From Gnetum montanum (taxonomy: Eukaryota; Streptophyta; Gnetopsida; Gnetales; Gnetaceae): 64,000 nucleotides of DNA. The stretch lies in the NCBI GenBank assembly GCA_015680685.1, contig MNCI01022467.1:9489-73488 (forward strand), in the 5' to 3' direction. A model generated the notes under the pieces. That model saw only the letters and a program-made list of their open reading frames with translations, was not told where the DNA came from and made no database searches. Position 1 is the first letter of the stretch, and every line of letters begins with the position of its first letter. A program made the translations under genes and the position numbers. Below are positions 1 through 11,002 of this stretch, piece after piece.

Positions 1-2026
1 GCTGAACATAGTACCCATAGGAATCTGGCTGTTTGTAAGGGTACTGCTACCTTGGAGGTGGCATCCCCCATGTTTGTGGATGCTGCCATTGTTGGAAGTA
101 TTCATACGGTTGTGGTGGCACACCACTTGGATAGTATTCTTGCTGCTATTGGTGGAATCACCTAGAATTGCCTTGTGGATAAGGCGACCTTCGAGGTGTT
201 TGCCATTGTGCTAAGCGAGGGTTCAATGCATAGACCCCAGACTCTTGAAGATGTGACACCACAGGACAACATCCCTTAGGATGTTCATATTGGCATATGC
301 CACATTCATCATCCTCCTCAGTGTTAGAGTCTACAACCTAGTCTATTATAACAACCTTGCCCTTACCCTTATGTTGGGTACATTCAGCTTCCTTCTTCCT
401 ACGTCGATCGTGGTCATTACTTTGTCCTCTGAACTCCTCTGTGATTTTCAACATGCTTTGGACCCTTTCATCCAAAGAGTCGCACATCTTATCCACCTTT
501 GCTAAAATTTTAGATGTGAACTTTTGTAATGGCAAGGTCTTTCGATTTATTGCTGCTTCTAGCGATGATTCTTCCTCCTCATCACAAAAATAGACTTGCC
601 TTTTCCTGAGGGAAGGATCCAGGTTGAATTCTTTTGCACTCTCCTTTTTTCTAAGTTCTCCTTCCTCCTTGGCCACTTGTTCAATGAGGCGTTGCAATTG
701 ATGGACCCTTAGCTCTGACAGTCATCCTTGGGTGTACACACCAAGGGTCTTTTGTGTTTCAAAATGGAGCCCATCAATGATGTGGGGAAGCTGTGCCCGC
801 CGAAAGTAACCATGACCAGGACACCGATGCAACAATGAGTAGTACCTACTCATGGTGGCATCCAAGGGTTCATGATTCCCTTGTTTCCAGCCTTGGATCT
901 GCTATCTCAAATTTTCCACTCTAGAGTACGTTTGATACTTATCATTGAAAATTTCAAGCATTGTACTCCATCTTCTGATTGATTTCACCTCCAAGGACTG
1001 GTACCAACTTTTAGCTTCTTTGATGAGTATGCGAGGGAACAGCTTCAGCTTCTGCCAATCATTGTCAATGTTTTGTAGTGTGTAGGCATCATGGAATGCC
1101 TACAGGTGAGTCTACGGATCATAGTTATATCGCCCTTCAAATCTAGGGATGTTTTTCATATCAATGCACTTGATCCAGCTATCCTTCATGTGCCTACTAG
1201 GGATTTGAACTACCTCAGCAATCTAGAGCATACTCTGGGTAGCCAACAATGGCTCATCTGAATCATAGTCTTGCTAAGGACCATGATGCATATGATGATT
1301 CTAGCTATCTCTCCTTTTGTGCCGACGAGCATCACCTGATTGCTCACATGCTTCCTCACGTTGTCCCTTCTGAACCTTTTTGCCACTATCCTTTTGCTTC
1401 CTCCTACCTCAGTTATGATTAGAGCCTAAGCTGGATGAAGGAGAAGGAGAGCGAGAGGATGGAGAAGAAGGAGAGGGATCTCTCCCTCTACCCTAATGAC
1501 GGTCCTGATTGTCCCGTTCATCTTTTCTATGTGACCCTCCATCCCCAAGGGGATCTTGGCCACCTAGATTCTTGGATTGAATCATGGATTGGAGGACCTA
1601 CTGCCCCAGGGGAAGTTTGGTTGAATGGGTGTCATGAAATATGGGATACCCATCGTCTTGTAGCCCTTGCGAGAATAAGGGGTCACTAAATTATTTCCCC
1701 TTTAGCTGTTCATATCTGTCCACCTACTACTGATCTCTTTCTCTTTGAGCCTTAGTGGAACAATAGTCCCAGTAGTCATGGTCCTCCATGACATACTCTG
1801 CTCCAAGGTCCTGGATGCCCAATCTGCCAAGATTATGAAATATCATTGTAGGAGCTGATCGGTCGGGAGGGTGTACAATATTGCCCTCAATGTCCCACCA
1901 TCGTAGATGCTCATCCTAATGTAGGATGAATGTGAAACCAGGGACATACTCATTGGGATTCTTGTACACCACTTGACACTCTTGTGGCATCGGTGGGGTG
2001 GATATCTCCCTCCTACGAGAAGACAT
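1..2026 (-). pseudogene. Athila-type gag (element E1), decayed, runs off left edge
   Basis: Structural capsid gene of a Ty3/gypsy retrotransposon. Read on the minus strand from an ATG at 2024-2026 (MSSRRREI...), it has a short N-terminal region with a HLRWWDIEGN stretch (about 1870-1920), a Retrotrans_gag-like middle (about 750-1080) with the words AKSWYQSLEV and RYYSLLHRCPGHGYF, an open 119-residue piece rich in Lys/Glu (338-697), and a Gln/Pro/Tyr-rich tail at 1-260. The CPGHG-type word and the tRNA-Asp primer site just upstream fit the Athila lineage. Several frames are broken by TAG where the E2 copy keeps CAG. The start is supported by its place about 150 bases after the primer site. The rest of the element lies outside the window. 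Confidence 0.75.
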
Positions 2027-2173
2027 ATTAGACGTTAGATGGTCCATGTAATCAATTTACCTTACTACTAATTCTAATATGCCTAGCATGCGTAAATATT
2101 TCTATCCTAGGTCCATTCCAATAACTTGAATGATAATTTCACTAAGGTTAGATGATGCATGTAAGACTTAATA

Positions 2174-2192
2174 GTCCCCGACAACAATGCCA
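2174..2192 (-). other. Primer binding site, tRNA-Asp type, decayed (E1)
   Basis: The minus strand reads TGGCATTGTTGTCGGGGAC. This matches the complement of the 3' end of plant tRNA-Asp (TGGCGCCGTTGCCGGGGA) except for G-to-A and C-to-T changes. It starts one base after the LTR end, as expected for a minus-strand primer site. Positions 2027-2173 are the short leader before gag. Confidence 0.8.
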
Positions 2193-2193
2193 A

Positions 2194-3066
2194 TGATGAG
2201 CGGCTAGGTACCCCTACACCCAACCATGCGAATCACAGGTGTTCACACGCTACTCGGTCGAATTTTGTAGACTGTAAGCACTTAACATATACCAAAATCT
2301 AACAAGTGAAACCTTGGGTTAGAATGGTTGTTGTCCTCCTAATATCACTTGTGAGGTTTTGATTACGGTGGTTAAGTGAGATTAAGGCTAATGATTTTTA
2401 TGGCTTTTTGCATATCTTTTGGCGGCTAATTTAAGGTATGAAAAGTAAGGAATAAACTATTATCTAACTTATAATTATCCTAGCTTATAATTTAACTATT
2501 CCTAGCACAAGTATCCAATCCCATCTTTTGAACATATTCTGAGCATCTCTTAACACTTCTAGGTGACTAGATGTTAAGCATCACTGGGCTTACCAAGTGT
2601 TTCATTTATGTTCGAGATGGTCATACTTATGGCCTTTACGAACTACGAATAAGCAGTAGCGATCAAGATAACAATAATAGAAACTTAAGCAATTAACAAG
2701 CAATTAACAAAGCATAAACATCTTAATCTATTGAATGCATAAAATAGCTAAGTCCAAATGCTGCAAGGAATGCTTGAATAGTTCGTCTTTATTGCCATCA
2801 TGCCAATGGGCTCAGATACATCAATGCTCGAATAAAGAGATAATCACTTTTCTTACACCTACTGTAGGCACTTGGAAAATATTCTATCTCCCGTGGGAAC
2901 AAACTACAAGAGCTTCACTACAACTAACTGAAAGATGCCTAAATGAGGCAGAAGGCCCTCTTATTTATAGGCCGAGATAGGCGGATGCGTAAACGGGGCC
3001 ACATCAACGTAGGAAGGCTACGTCGACGGGCTCGTGTCGACACATCGACTTAATGACACTTCATCA
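2194..3066 (-). repeat. 5' LTR of Athila element E1
   Basis: It begins TGATGAAG on the minus strand at 3066 and ends in CA at 2194, one base before the primer site. Length is about 873 bases. It aligns along its length with the E2 LTR at 4537-5376: both have the TATA box, the AAGTGCC...AGTAGG block, the GGCAATAAA block and the final TCATCAT. The outer edge abuts copia-derived sequence, so E1 inserted into that copia. Confidence 0.75.
2962..2970 (-). promoter_or_regulatory. TATA box in E1 LTR
   Basis: CCTATAAATAAG on the minus strand in the LTR, at the same place as TATAAATA in the E2 LTR. Confidence 0.6.
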
Positions 3067-4393
3067 GGGATAATGGTAATATCTTTGTCATCTTCAAACT
3101 TAGATATTTTACAAACATCTTTTTCAAGTTTCACATGATAACTGTTACTGGATAATTATCCAATGCTTAATAAATTATTTTAAAGATCTAGAACATCATA
3201 AATCTAGGAAATAATATATTTGTTACTTTGATTTGTTATGAAGGCAAGTGATCCACTCCTGGTAATGGTTAGCTTCTTCCCATTACTTATAGTTACCTTT
3301 TCATCATATTTCTCTAAACTTGAGAACAATTTCTTATTTCTTGTCATGTGATTACTACATCCACTATCAACATACCAAATATTGTTGTTGCTTTTGGCAT
3401 TTGGTACCTTTGTAAAAATCAAGAGTTAATCTTCCTCTTTTTCAATGTAAAATAATTGTTCATCTTTTTGTTGATCTTCATGTTCTCCAATTTTTGCTTT
3501 ACCTTTATTTTCATACTTCTTTCTAAACTAACATTATAGAGTATTGTAGGTGTTGGTACCACAATAATCATCATGCTTACCTTCCATTTATTGATTGGAT
3601 CTTTCATTACCATGACCCCCAAATCTATTATGACTGCATCCACATCCTTTAAATGAGGATTTGCTTAAGGATCATTGATTTTTATTGAATGTCCTTTGAA
3701 AATACACTTAAAATGCATTTGCTATTAACTCCTCATGATTACCAATCCTTTGCTCGTATGTCCTTAAGCTTCCTATGAGATCAACCATGGTTATCTTATC
3801 AAGATGTATTGCTTCTTCAAAAGTCATGATAATGGCTCATATCGTCTAGTTACACTTCAAAGATCTTTTTAATAGCATGCATTTCCTCAAGTGTTTCTCC
3901 ACAAGATTCAAGTCCATTTTGAACTTGTTAAAATTGGTTGATGTATTGATCAATATTCTTTGAATATCGAATGTGCAAAGATTCAAAATATTTCCTTAAT
4001 ACTTGTAGCTTAACAACTTGAACTTTTGATGATCCCTTGTATGTAATCTCCAGTGCATCCCATGTAGCTTTGCTAGTTTGATGCATGATAATTTTGGAAA
4101 AGGCTATCACGTCTAACCCAAATTGAATGATGAACAACGCCTTTGCATCTTTTTTATGAAGCTCCTTGTCTTCATTATTTTGTTCTTCCTTCAAAGTTTG
4201 AAATGTTTCTTGATCAACATCTTTGAATCCATTCTCCACAAAATTCCATAGATCTTATGAGATCAAGTATGTTTGCATCTTGATTGCCCAATATTCATAA
4301 TTCTCTTCATTGAAGATAGGAACCTAGAGAGACAAAGATTCATGATTATGGACTATTCTAGAGAGATTTGTTATTAAGAATCTAAATGAACAT
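3067..4393 (-). pseudogene. Ty1/copia gag-protease-pre-integrase fragment
   Basis: Decayed first part of a copia polyprotein. The 3928-4239 piece is a UBN2-type gag with the word TSKATWDALEITYKG. The 3204-3422 piece carries the protease active-site region WYVDSGCSNHMT (copia proteases have DSGAS/C followed by HM). Downstream, about 3070-3200, the gag-pre-integrase word LLSIG*LSS is visible with GQL turned into G-stop-L (CAA to TAA). The Zn-knuckle area at 3430-3800 is frameshifted. The reading is cut at 3067 by the E1 LTR, so integrase and RT are missing. Confidence 0.8.
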
Positions 4394-4405
4394 GCTTTGA
4401 TACCA
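4394..4405 (-). other. Copia primer binding site, initiator tRNA-Met type
   Basis: The minus strand reads TGGTATCAAAGC, one transition from the usual copia TGGTATCAGAGC. It lies upstream of the copia gag, in the right orientation. Confidence 0.75.
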
Positions 4406-4406
4406 A

Positions 4407-4536
4407 ATGAAAAATCTAAAAGGCCCTAGATCTATGATCTAAGCTTAAGTAGAAATGAGAAACTAAGTTAGAATAAACACACTCTTGTAAAACTCTCTTA
4501 CATTCTCTTAAAAATGAACATATGCCGCTACAATTA
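4407..4536 (-). repeat. Remnant of copia 5' LTR
   Basis: The stretch between the copia primer site and the start of the E2 LTR is by position the 3' end of the copia 5' LTR. The remainder was cut off by E2. No second LTR copy is in the window to compare. Confidence 0.45.
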
Positions 4537-5376
4537 TGATGAGTCATGTCTAGGGTTATGTTGATGAGGCCTCGTTGACATGGGATTTGATGTGTTGATG
4601 TGGCTTCATTGACACAATGTTTGTTTTTTCTTATAAATACATGCTCACCCACTGTGTTTATGACATATTTTGTCATATTTTTAGTAGAGCTCTTGTTGTT
4701 TTATCATTTGAAAGTTAGAATATTTTTCTAAGTGCCCATAGTAGGAGTTAAAGAGTGTATGGATCCTTATTCAAACACTATTGTACCTGAGCATGATAGT
4801 GTGTGTGGCAATAAAAATGAGCTTTTTGATAAGGCTTGTAGCACTTTGAAATAGATTAATTATTTACTCATGCATTTAATGTTTTATGCAATTTCCTTTA
4901 ATGCTTTAAGTAATTAAACTAAATAAATCAAGATTAAATAGTAATTATTTAAGCACATAGGTATGACCACTTTGAGCATATGCTTAGTGCTTGGTAATCC
5001 TAGTCACACTTAACATTTGGTAACCTAGTAGTGTTAAACATGTTCAAGATGTGTATGACAAGTGGGAATAGATGCTTATGTTAGGATTGGTTAGGTGTAG
5101 CCAGTTAGATTAAATTTGCAATTTAATTATTATATTTTATTTATTATTTATTATCCTTGGGTAACTTAAAACACAAAAAATAAAAATGATAAAAATCATA
5201 TGCCTTAGTTTCACTTAACACTAGTGTAATTGTGAAGACAACAATTATAGTAGCTAGTTTCACTTCCTAGAGACTAGTGTACTTAGAAGGCTATAAGTCC
5301 ACAAAATTTGATCAGATCATGCATGAATGCTTAGAAATTCATATGGTTGGATGTAGGGAGTAGTCTTCACTCATCA
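4537..5376 (+). repeat. 5' LTR of Athila element E2
   Basis: It starts TGATGAGTC and ends TCATCA, 840 bases, with TATAAATA at 4632-4639. It is homologous to the E1 LTR in opposite orientation. C-to-T decay is stronger here than in E1. Confidence 0.75.
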
Positions 5377-5377
5377 T

Positions 5378-5395
5378 TGGCTTTGTTGTTGGGGA
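5378..5395 (+). other. Primer binding site, tRNA-Asp type, decayed (E2)
   Basis: TGGCTTTGTTGTTGGGGA: same site as in E1 with further C-to-T changes, directly after the LTR. Confidence 0.75.
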
Positions 5396-5538
5396 TTTGT
5401 AGTTTGATACATGTGCTATCTAGGACTTCGTGAATATTATTTAAGATCATAGGAATGAATCCTAAGGTCACAATTATTTAAAAAATTAATAATTATAATT
5501 ATAATTTACAAATAATAAATTTTTCTCTAATCTAAAAT

Positions 5539-6425
5539 TTCTTCTTCTCACAAGCATGATGATTTAAAATCACCAATGCCCCAAGAATTTAAAGTCATGT
5601 ACGCTCATCTTGATGAGTTTGTACCTAATTTCACCTTCATCCTACATCAAGATAAGTAGCTGTGGTGGAGAGTTATGGAGGGAAACATTGTATTACCTTT
5701 AGACTAATATGTTTCTGGGATGCTACTCCAAAATCTTAAGAGGTTGGGCATCCAGGACCTCCATGATGAATACATTATGCAGGACCATAACTGTCAAGAC
5801 TATGGTCCCATAGAAACACAATGCAAATGAGATTAGCACCAGGAGAAGTGCCATGAAGCTACAAAGAAGAAATAGTTCACTAACCCGTTGTTCCTGCTAA
5901 ACCAAAATGATAATGAGGATCCTCCCTCTAGGGATTCTCAACATGAAGATTCTCAACCTCTTGACTCTAGTGAAGGGAGCTTGGACTCAAATTTGCAGTT
6001 CGCTATCAAAAATTTGGGTTTAGACAAAAGTGGTAGTAAAGGTAGGGGCTTAGGAAAGTATCATGATAATAGGAAACTTAATGATCGTGGTCATTATAAG
6101 TGGAGAGGAGATGGAAGACACTATGGTGATAGTAGTCCTCCTCCCTCTTCATCCTCTTCATCTACATCTTCTTCTTCCTCCTTTGAATTTGATTGAAATC
6201 ACATGAGACAAAATTGTGATGGACGTAAATAGTGGGATAATAATCTTAGGCCCTACCATGATCAAAGGGGTAGCAAGGAACATCATAGGCATCATTGAAA
6301 TCATGATGATGATGAGCCCTTGCTAGAAACTCGAAGCATGTTAAACATCATAGAAGTAGTCAAGATCCCAACTACTCATGGGTAAAATAGAAAAATGAAG
6401 TGGTTGAATATGAATAATATCCTCA
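5539..6425 (+). pseudogene. Athila-type gag (element E2), decayed
   Basis: Homologue of the E1 gag. The region MPQEFKVMYAHLDEFVP at about 5575-5625 matches MPQECQVVYKNPNEYVP of E1, and FTFILHQD here keeps the Gln that is a TAG stop in E1. The longest open piece is 5888-6196, acidic at first, then basic (HYKWRGDGRHYG) with a long Ser tract (about residues 80-98). The Retrotrans_gag core seen in E1 is not recognisable, so the middle is deleted or too decayed. The start codon has decayed (ATT TCT TCT where E1 has ATG TCT TCT). At about 6425 the sequence changes abruptly to Tat-type pol. Confidence 0.65.
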
Positions 6426-6589
6426 GATTTAAGGGGGGATGTAACTTAGATCCATAGACCCATCTTTAGGCCTTTCATGATGCTTGTGCCTTGCAAAACA
6501 TAGAAAAAAACTGGAAAAGACTTCAGTTATTTCTCAGGATACTCATAAAAAAAGTAGAAAGTTGGTATCACTCCTTGGAGTCAAAATCA

Positions 6590-8720
6590 ATTTGCAGATA
6601 AGCTACAACCAATGAAACACTTGCTCAAAAATGGAGTCCACTTCAAGTGAACAACTCAATGCCAAAAGACATTTGACAACCTTAAATAGAAGTTGGCTTA
6701 GCTTTTGATAGTCTACCCTCCACAAGGAGATAAACCTTTTTACATCTACCTTGCAACCTTCGACATGTCCATAGCCTTTCTACTTTGCCAAAATTAAGAT
6801 GATGGCTTAGAGGTCCCTGCATACTACCTAAGCCATGTGTTAGTGGCCCATGAAGCAAAGTACAATGATGTGGAAAAGAACTACCTGGCCTTAGTCTTTG
6901 CACTTAAGAAGTAAAGGCATTATCTCTACTACAGCCAGGTAAACATCATATGCAAAAGTAGTGTACTTTGGGCAATCACAATGAACATTTAGAAAAGTAG
7001 TTGAATCATACATTAGAAAGCAATAATCATGGATTTTGACCTACATTACATAGTGCAAGCATCAACAAAAGGTCAAGTAATAGCTACACAACTAACAACT
7101 TCACCAATAAATGATCAAGCAATGATAGATTTGAAATTTTTAGATGAGCATGTTAGAAGCATAAGCTAAGTGCCTGCCAAATTTGAGGAAATTCTACACT
7201 TTGATGGTGCTTCAACCTCTCAATGGGGATGTGCTTCTACTATCATTATGCTTCCCTCCAGGGAGATTTGACCCTTCACTTATCATTTTGCATTCCCTTC
7301 CACTAATAATGTAGTAGAGTACAAAGGTCTCCTTAGAGGTCTTATAGTAGCTTGCAACCTAGGAATTTGAAACCTAGCAATCTAAGGTGATTTACTGTTA
7401 GTCATCAATCAAGTTACAAAGGTATATGCTTGCAAAGCATAGCATTTACAACCTTACTATGCCTTGGTGAAGCATTTGCTTTAATTTTTTATGACTGTAG
7501 ATATCCAACACATTCCTCACAATGAAAATGCCATGCCGATGCATTAGCCATGTTAGCCATAAGCATTGCACCTAACATGTTTCATGCCTTGCCTACCTCA
7601 GTAATGGATTGCACCAAACCTATCATGTAAGTAACTAACATTGCATTCATAGCTACAACAAGCATAGCACATGCATGAGAGTGGTATGATGACATCAAGT
7701 CATACCTTCAACAAGGTGAGCCTCTACAACATCTAACCACTGCCTAGAAGGATGTAGTGCAAAATTGGTCATGGTAGTACATCATTGTAGGTGATAGCAT
7801 GATTTTTTGTAGATCCTATGATGGCATGTTGTTAACCTACATTAGCGATGGAAAAGCATAGATGATCATTGATTAGGTCCACGAGGGACTGTGCAGAGGC
7901 CACATAGCACCTAGGGAAATGACATCCAAGATTAGATGCTTAGGCTACTATTGGCCTTACATGAAGTGTGATTATGTCTCCAAGGTCAAGATGTGTGATG
8001 TGTGCCAATGGCATGGCAACTTAATGCATGTGCCATCCACTGAACTTCATACCACATAGATCACATGGCCATTCCAATGTTGGGGGTTGGATATCATAGT
8101 GTCCAACAAGCCTAAGTCCTTCATAGGACATAGCTTCATCATAACTACAACTGAATATTTTAACACATGAGTTGAAGCTATTCCCCTTAGGAGGACCACA
8201 TCACAATAGGTCTACAAGTTCATCCTTGACAATATAGTAACCCAATTTGGTCTAGCCATGACCATTATCATGAACAATGGGCCATAGTTTAGCAGTGTAG
8301 AGATCAAAGCCTTTTGCAAATACCTCAGCATCAAGCATTCCTTTTTGTTACCATACTACCCACATGCAAATTACTAGGTAGAGGCCACAAACAAGGTCAT
8401 CATCAACCTTCTGAAGAAGATGCTTAGTAGCAGCAAATGACCATGGCATGAGCAGCTAGTCTATGCACTATGGGTCTACTACACCATATGAAAAATAGTA
8501 ATAAGTATATGGGCTTGAAGAAAATTTTCCTCTTGAATTGTAGGTCCCATTGCTCCATGTAATCCTCTCAAGCTTCATTGATGAGGCCCAAAAGAATGAG
8601 TTGAGAATCATTGACCTCGCTCTATAGAGGGGGAGCACATACAGCTGCTTGATCACATCAAATGGTACCAAGAGAAGCAATAGCAAAAGCACCATCATAA
8701 TCAACATTAACACTCGATTA
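6590..8720 (+). pseudogene. Tat/Ogre-type pol: RNase H, second RNase H, integrase
   Basis: 5'-truncated pol, with no RT palm visible. In order: RT-RNase H connection (about 6600-6700); RNase H with YYLSHVLVAHEAKYNDVEKNY (6810-6880); a second RNase H with LHFDGASTSQ (from about 7198) and a FPSTNNVVEYKGLL word; integrase Zn finger ending CDVCQW (about 7880-8010); integrase core with WGLDII (about 8088) and VEATNKVI (about 8378); and a C-terminal part with FPLEL (about 8535). The second RNase H is the hallmark of the Tat lineage. The second catalytic Asp of integrase is Asn here (MNNGP), and many Gln codons are stops. 6426-6590 is probably the RT end but not readable. Confidence 0.85.
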
Positions 8721-8937
8721 GAAAAGAGGATTTAGTCCTCAAGGCTATTCACAAATCCATGAAAAAATTCTTAGCTAACTAGGAAGGGTATTTCTTGGTT
8801 ACTAAGGCCTACGACAATGGAGAATTCAAGCTTACTGATTTGAATGATAATGAGTTTTCCAATCCAACTAACCATTCATACCTAAAGTTTTACTATGCTT
8901 AGCATGCAATGTCACATCAATTGCAAAGCAAGGTAAG

Positions 8938-9400
8938 CAAGAGTCCACTATGACGTTGAACTAGCATAAAGTTCTCTATGACTATAAACTGGCATAGAGA
9001 GTTTGCTATGACTATAAACTTGCACAGAGCATCTGCTACGATGTTAAATTGTCACAGATCACCCTTGGGCTATGATATTAAATTGGCATCCACAGCACAC
9101 CCATCTGTTATGACATTAAACTAGCATAGCAAGTCTACTGTGACTATAAATTGGCACAGCAAGTTTGCTATGACTATAAACCGGCACAAACCATTGTTGC
9201 ATCATGATGTTAAACTGGCACAACATCTACCATTTGCTATGACATTAAACTAGCACACAACAATCTACTAGGACTATAAAGTAGCACATCATGATCTTCT
9301 GGGACCTTAAATTAGGTTCATGTTCTACTAGGACCTTAAACTAACATAGCATATGGTCTACCAGGATCTTAAACTAGGTTTGCAGTTTAGCACACACAAT
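8938..9400 (+). repeat. Tat 3' UTR minisatellite array
   Basis: About 14 imperfect units of 25-40 bases built on CTATGACTATAAACTGGCAC. Variants have CATTAAAC or CTTAAACTA in place of CTATAAAC. The same array, in the opposite orientation, lies at 29095-31425, 37900-38295 and 62545-62960. The unit boundary is not fixed. Confidence 0.8.
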
Positions 9401-10987
9401 CCAACATACACAGTTTTGTGGACAAGGAAGCATGAATACTTTCAATCCTCTATCATTTACCCATGCCTCATGGGCAAGGTAGGATAGGGTATTATAGCTC
9501 CAGAATGGAGTCCACATCATCAAGAAAGAGCCTCTGGAACATTTGCAACATTACCACTCTAAACATTTTGCTGATCCTTTGGAGATGACCTTGGCCATTT
9601 TACTAAACTTCCAAAGCTAGTATCACCATTGACATCATTATTGGTTAGAGCTCTCACCATTAGCACCACTCGCTAGAGTCCCAGTAGTACTATGGCCTAG
9701 CCATAACACTACCATCCTCTAGTCTTGACCATTGCCTAGGCTTGGAAGTGCATCCGGTAGTGTGGCTCCTTGTCATTTTTTTTGGGTTCCAAGTTCCTAT
9801 CCTTGGTATGGAGTCTTGAGCACCTACACTACCATCACATTTCGCCACTTTGCTGGCCTCCCTTGGGTGCTCACTTTTGGTGTGTTTGCTAGAGCTTTTA
9901 CAGCCTTTTGGCTCTGATATCTACACTGGCCTTCCTTCTTTGGCACTACAAGCCCTTACAACTGGTCCAGTACTTGTGGCACTTACAACGCCCTTGCAAC
10001 TAGCAGTTTGCTCTCATTTCACATGTTGTGTCACTTTTTTCTTATCTTCTCTACGTTGTGTTTGTAGGATAAAGCCCTGGAGGTGGTCATTTAAAGACAC
10101 ATTTTATTGTAGTGGTAGGGCCCTACATTTCTTTGACATGGTTGGTTGGACTCACCAAGCCACTTGAGAGTGTACATCCCTATTATCCCACTATAGTCTA
10201 CTTGCATTTATCCTCTCTATCTTACATTTTTCCTACCTTCCTTGTAAGCTTCTCCAATGCATATGACATCCTTCTTTCAGTTGACCGTAGAACCCATGAT
10301 GAACATAACATAACTCATCCCATGGGGAGCCTTTGTAGGTTGGTCAAAGCCTAAGTAGATGTAACGCAACTCATCCCAGGGAGGAAACACCTGTACTACA
10401 GATGTCATGTAGTTGCATGTAAGAAAAGCCCATTGAGTGGCACACAGTCCACTCGATGATAAGCATGTTTCAGCTAGCATTTCACAAAGAACAAAAAGCA
10501 AAAAGTAAAAAGAAAAAAAAGAAAAAGAAAAAGAAAAAGGGGGTAAAACATTTCCATAAAAAAAATCTAGCAAGGTTGTAATTTCACAACTAGTCCAACT
10601 TGAATTTGCAATGACCTTATCATAAGAACTCCGATCAGAGGCCAACATGTTAGGGGTAAGCCATCCTGGTGCTATGGGTGATGACTCTTTCACAAGCATT
10701 CCAATGAGAGGCCATCATTTTAGCAAAAATCCACCTTGGTAGCATGATCATAGTTAGTCATGTTGACTCTGCATCTTGCAACATGATACATCATTTGCAT
10801 CTCATTCCTACCTTGCTATCCCAAAGCCAGTTCCCTACATCCATTACTTGTAGCATGTCATGATTCTTATTACTCCTGAGCTTGGTGAAGTACCATCCAA
10901 TTGGGTATTGATGAGTGATGTTGGTGTCATGGCTACTGTGGTGTTTTGGATTCTTTATTGACATCTCTTGGGCCACTTCAAATGTTA
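9401..10987 (+). other. Tat 3' UTR
   Basis: Untranslated stretch between the repeat array and the polypurine tract. It shares blocks with the 3' UTRs of T3, T4 and T7, e.g. a repeated word, the complement of GGATGAGTTGTGTTACATC (about 10300-10380), and the CTCATTGGAATGCTT hairpin block (about 10690). An A-rich purine tract lies at 10500-10550. The open minus frame 10277-10699 is treated separately. Confidence 0.6.
10277..10699 (-). CDS. Open frame antisense to Tat element, doubtful
   Basis: 140 codons without a stop, the longest clean frame in this part of the window. It runs antisense to the host Tat element, in the place where Tat elements can carry an additional antisense ORF. A Phe/Ser-rich stretch (residues 54-70) is simply the translation of a purine tract. 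The C-terminal part (PPWDELRYIYLGFDQPTKAPHG) has a close counterpart in T3 at 28224-28330 and a partial one in T4 at 36800-37080. No known domain is recognised. It may be conserved RNA sequence rather than protein. Confidence 0.25.
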   Translation of the reverse strand: MLVKESSPIAPGWLTPNMLASDRSSYDKVIANSSWTSCEITTLLDFFYGNVLPPFSFSFSFFSFYFLLFVLCEMLAETCLSSSGLCATQWAFLTCNYMTSVVQVFPPWDELRYIYLGFDQPTKAPHGMSYVMFIMGSTVN

Positions 10988-11002
10988 ACAAAGAGGGCCT
11001 AG
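10988..11002 (+). other. Polypurine tract of Tat element
   Basis: ACAAAGAGGGCC immediately before the LTR start TGAAAAACCACC. The same AAAGAGG(G)RCCAA tract borders the 3' LTRs at 23745, 27596, 36376 and 61173. Confidence 0.7.

Noticed and set aside
281-593. Open + frames of 74 and 78 codons
   Set aside because: They lie antisense to the E1 gag frame 338-697 and have no counterpart in E2.
8468-8713. 81-codon minus frame
   Set aside because: Shadow of the Tat integrase C-terminal region on the + strand.
8938-9400. Regularly spaced short repeats, CRISPR-like at first sight
   Set aside because: Units and spacers both vary and the spacers are themselves related; it is a eukaryotic minisatellite in a retrotransposon 3' UTR.
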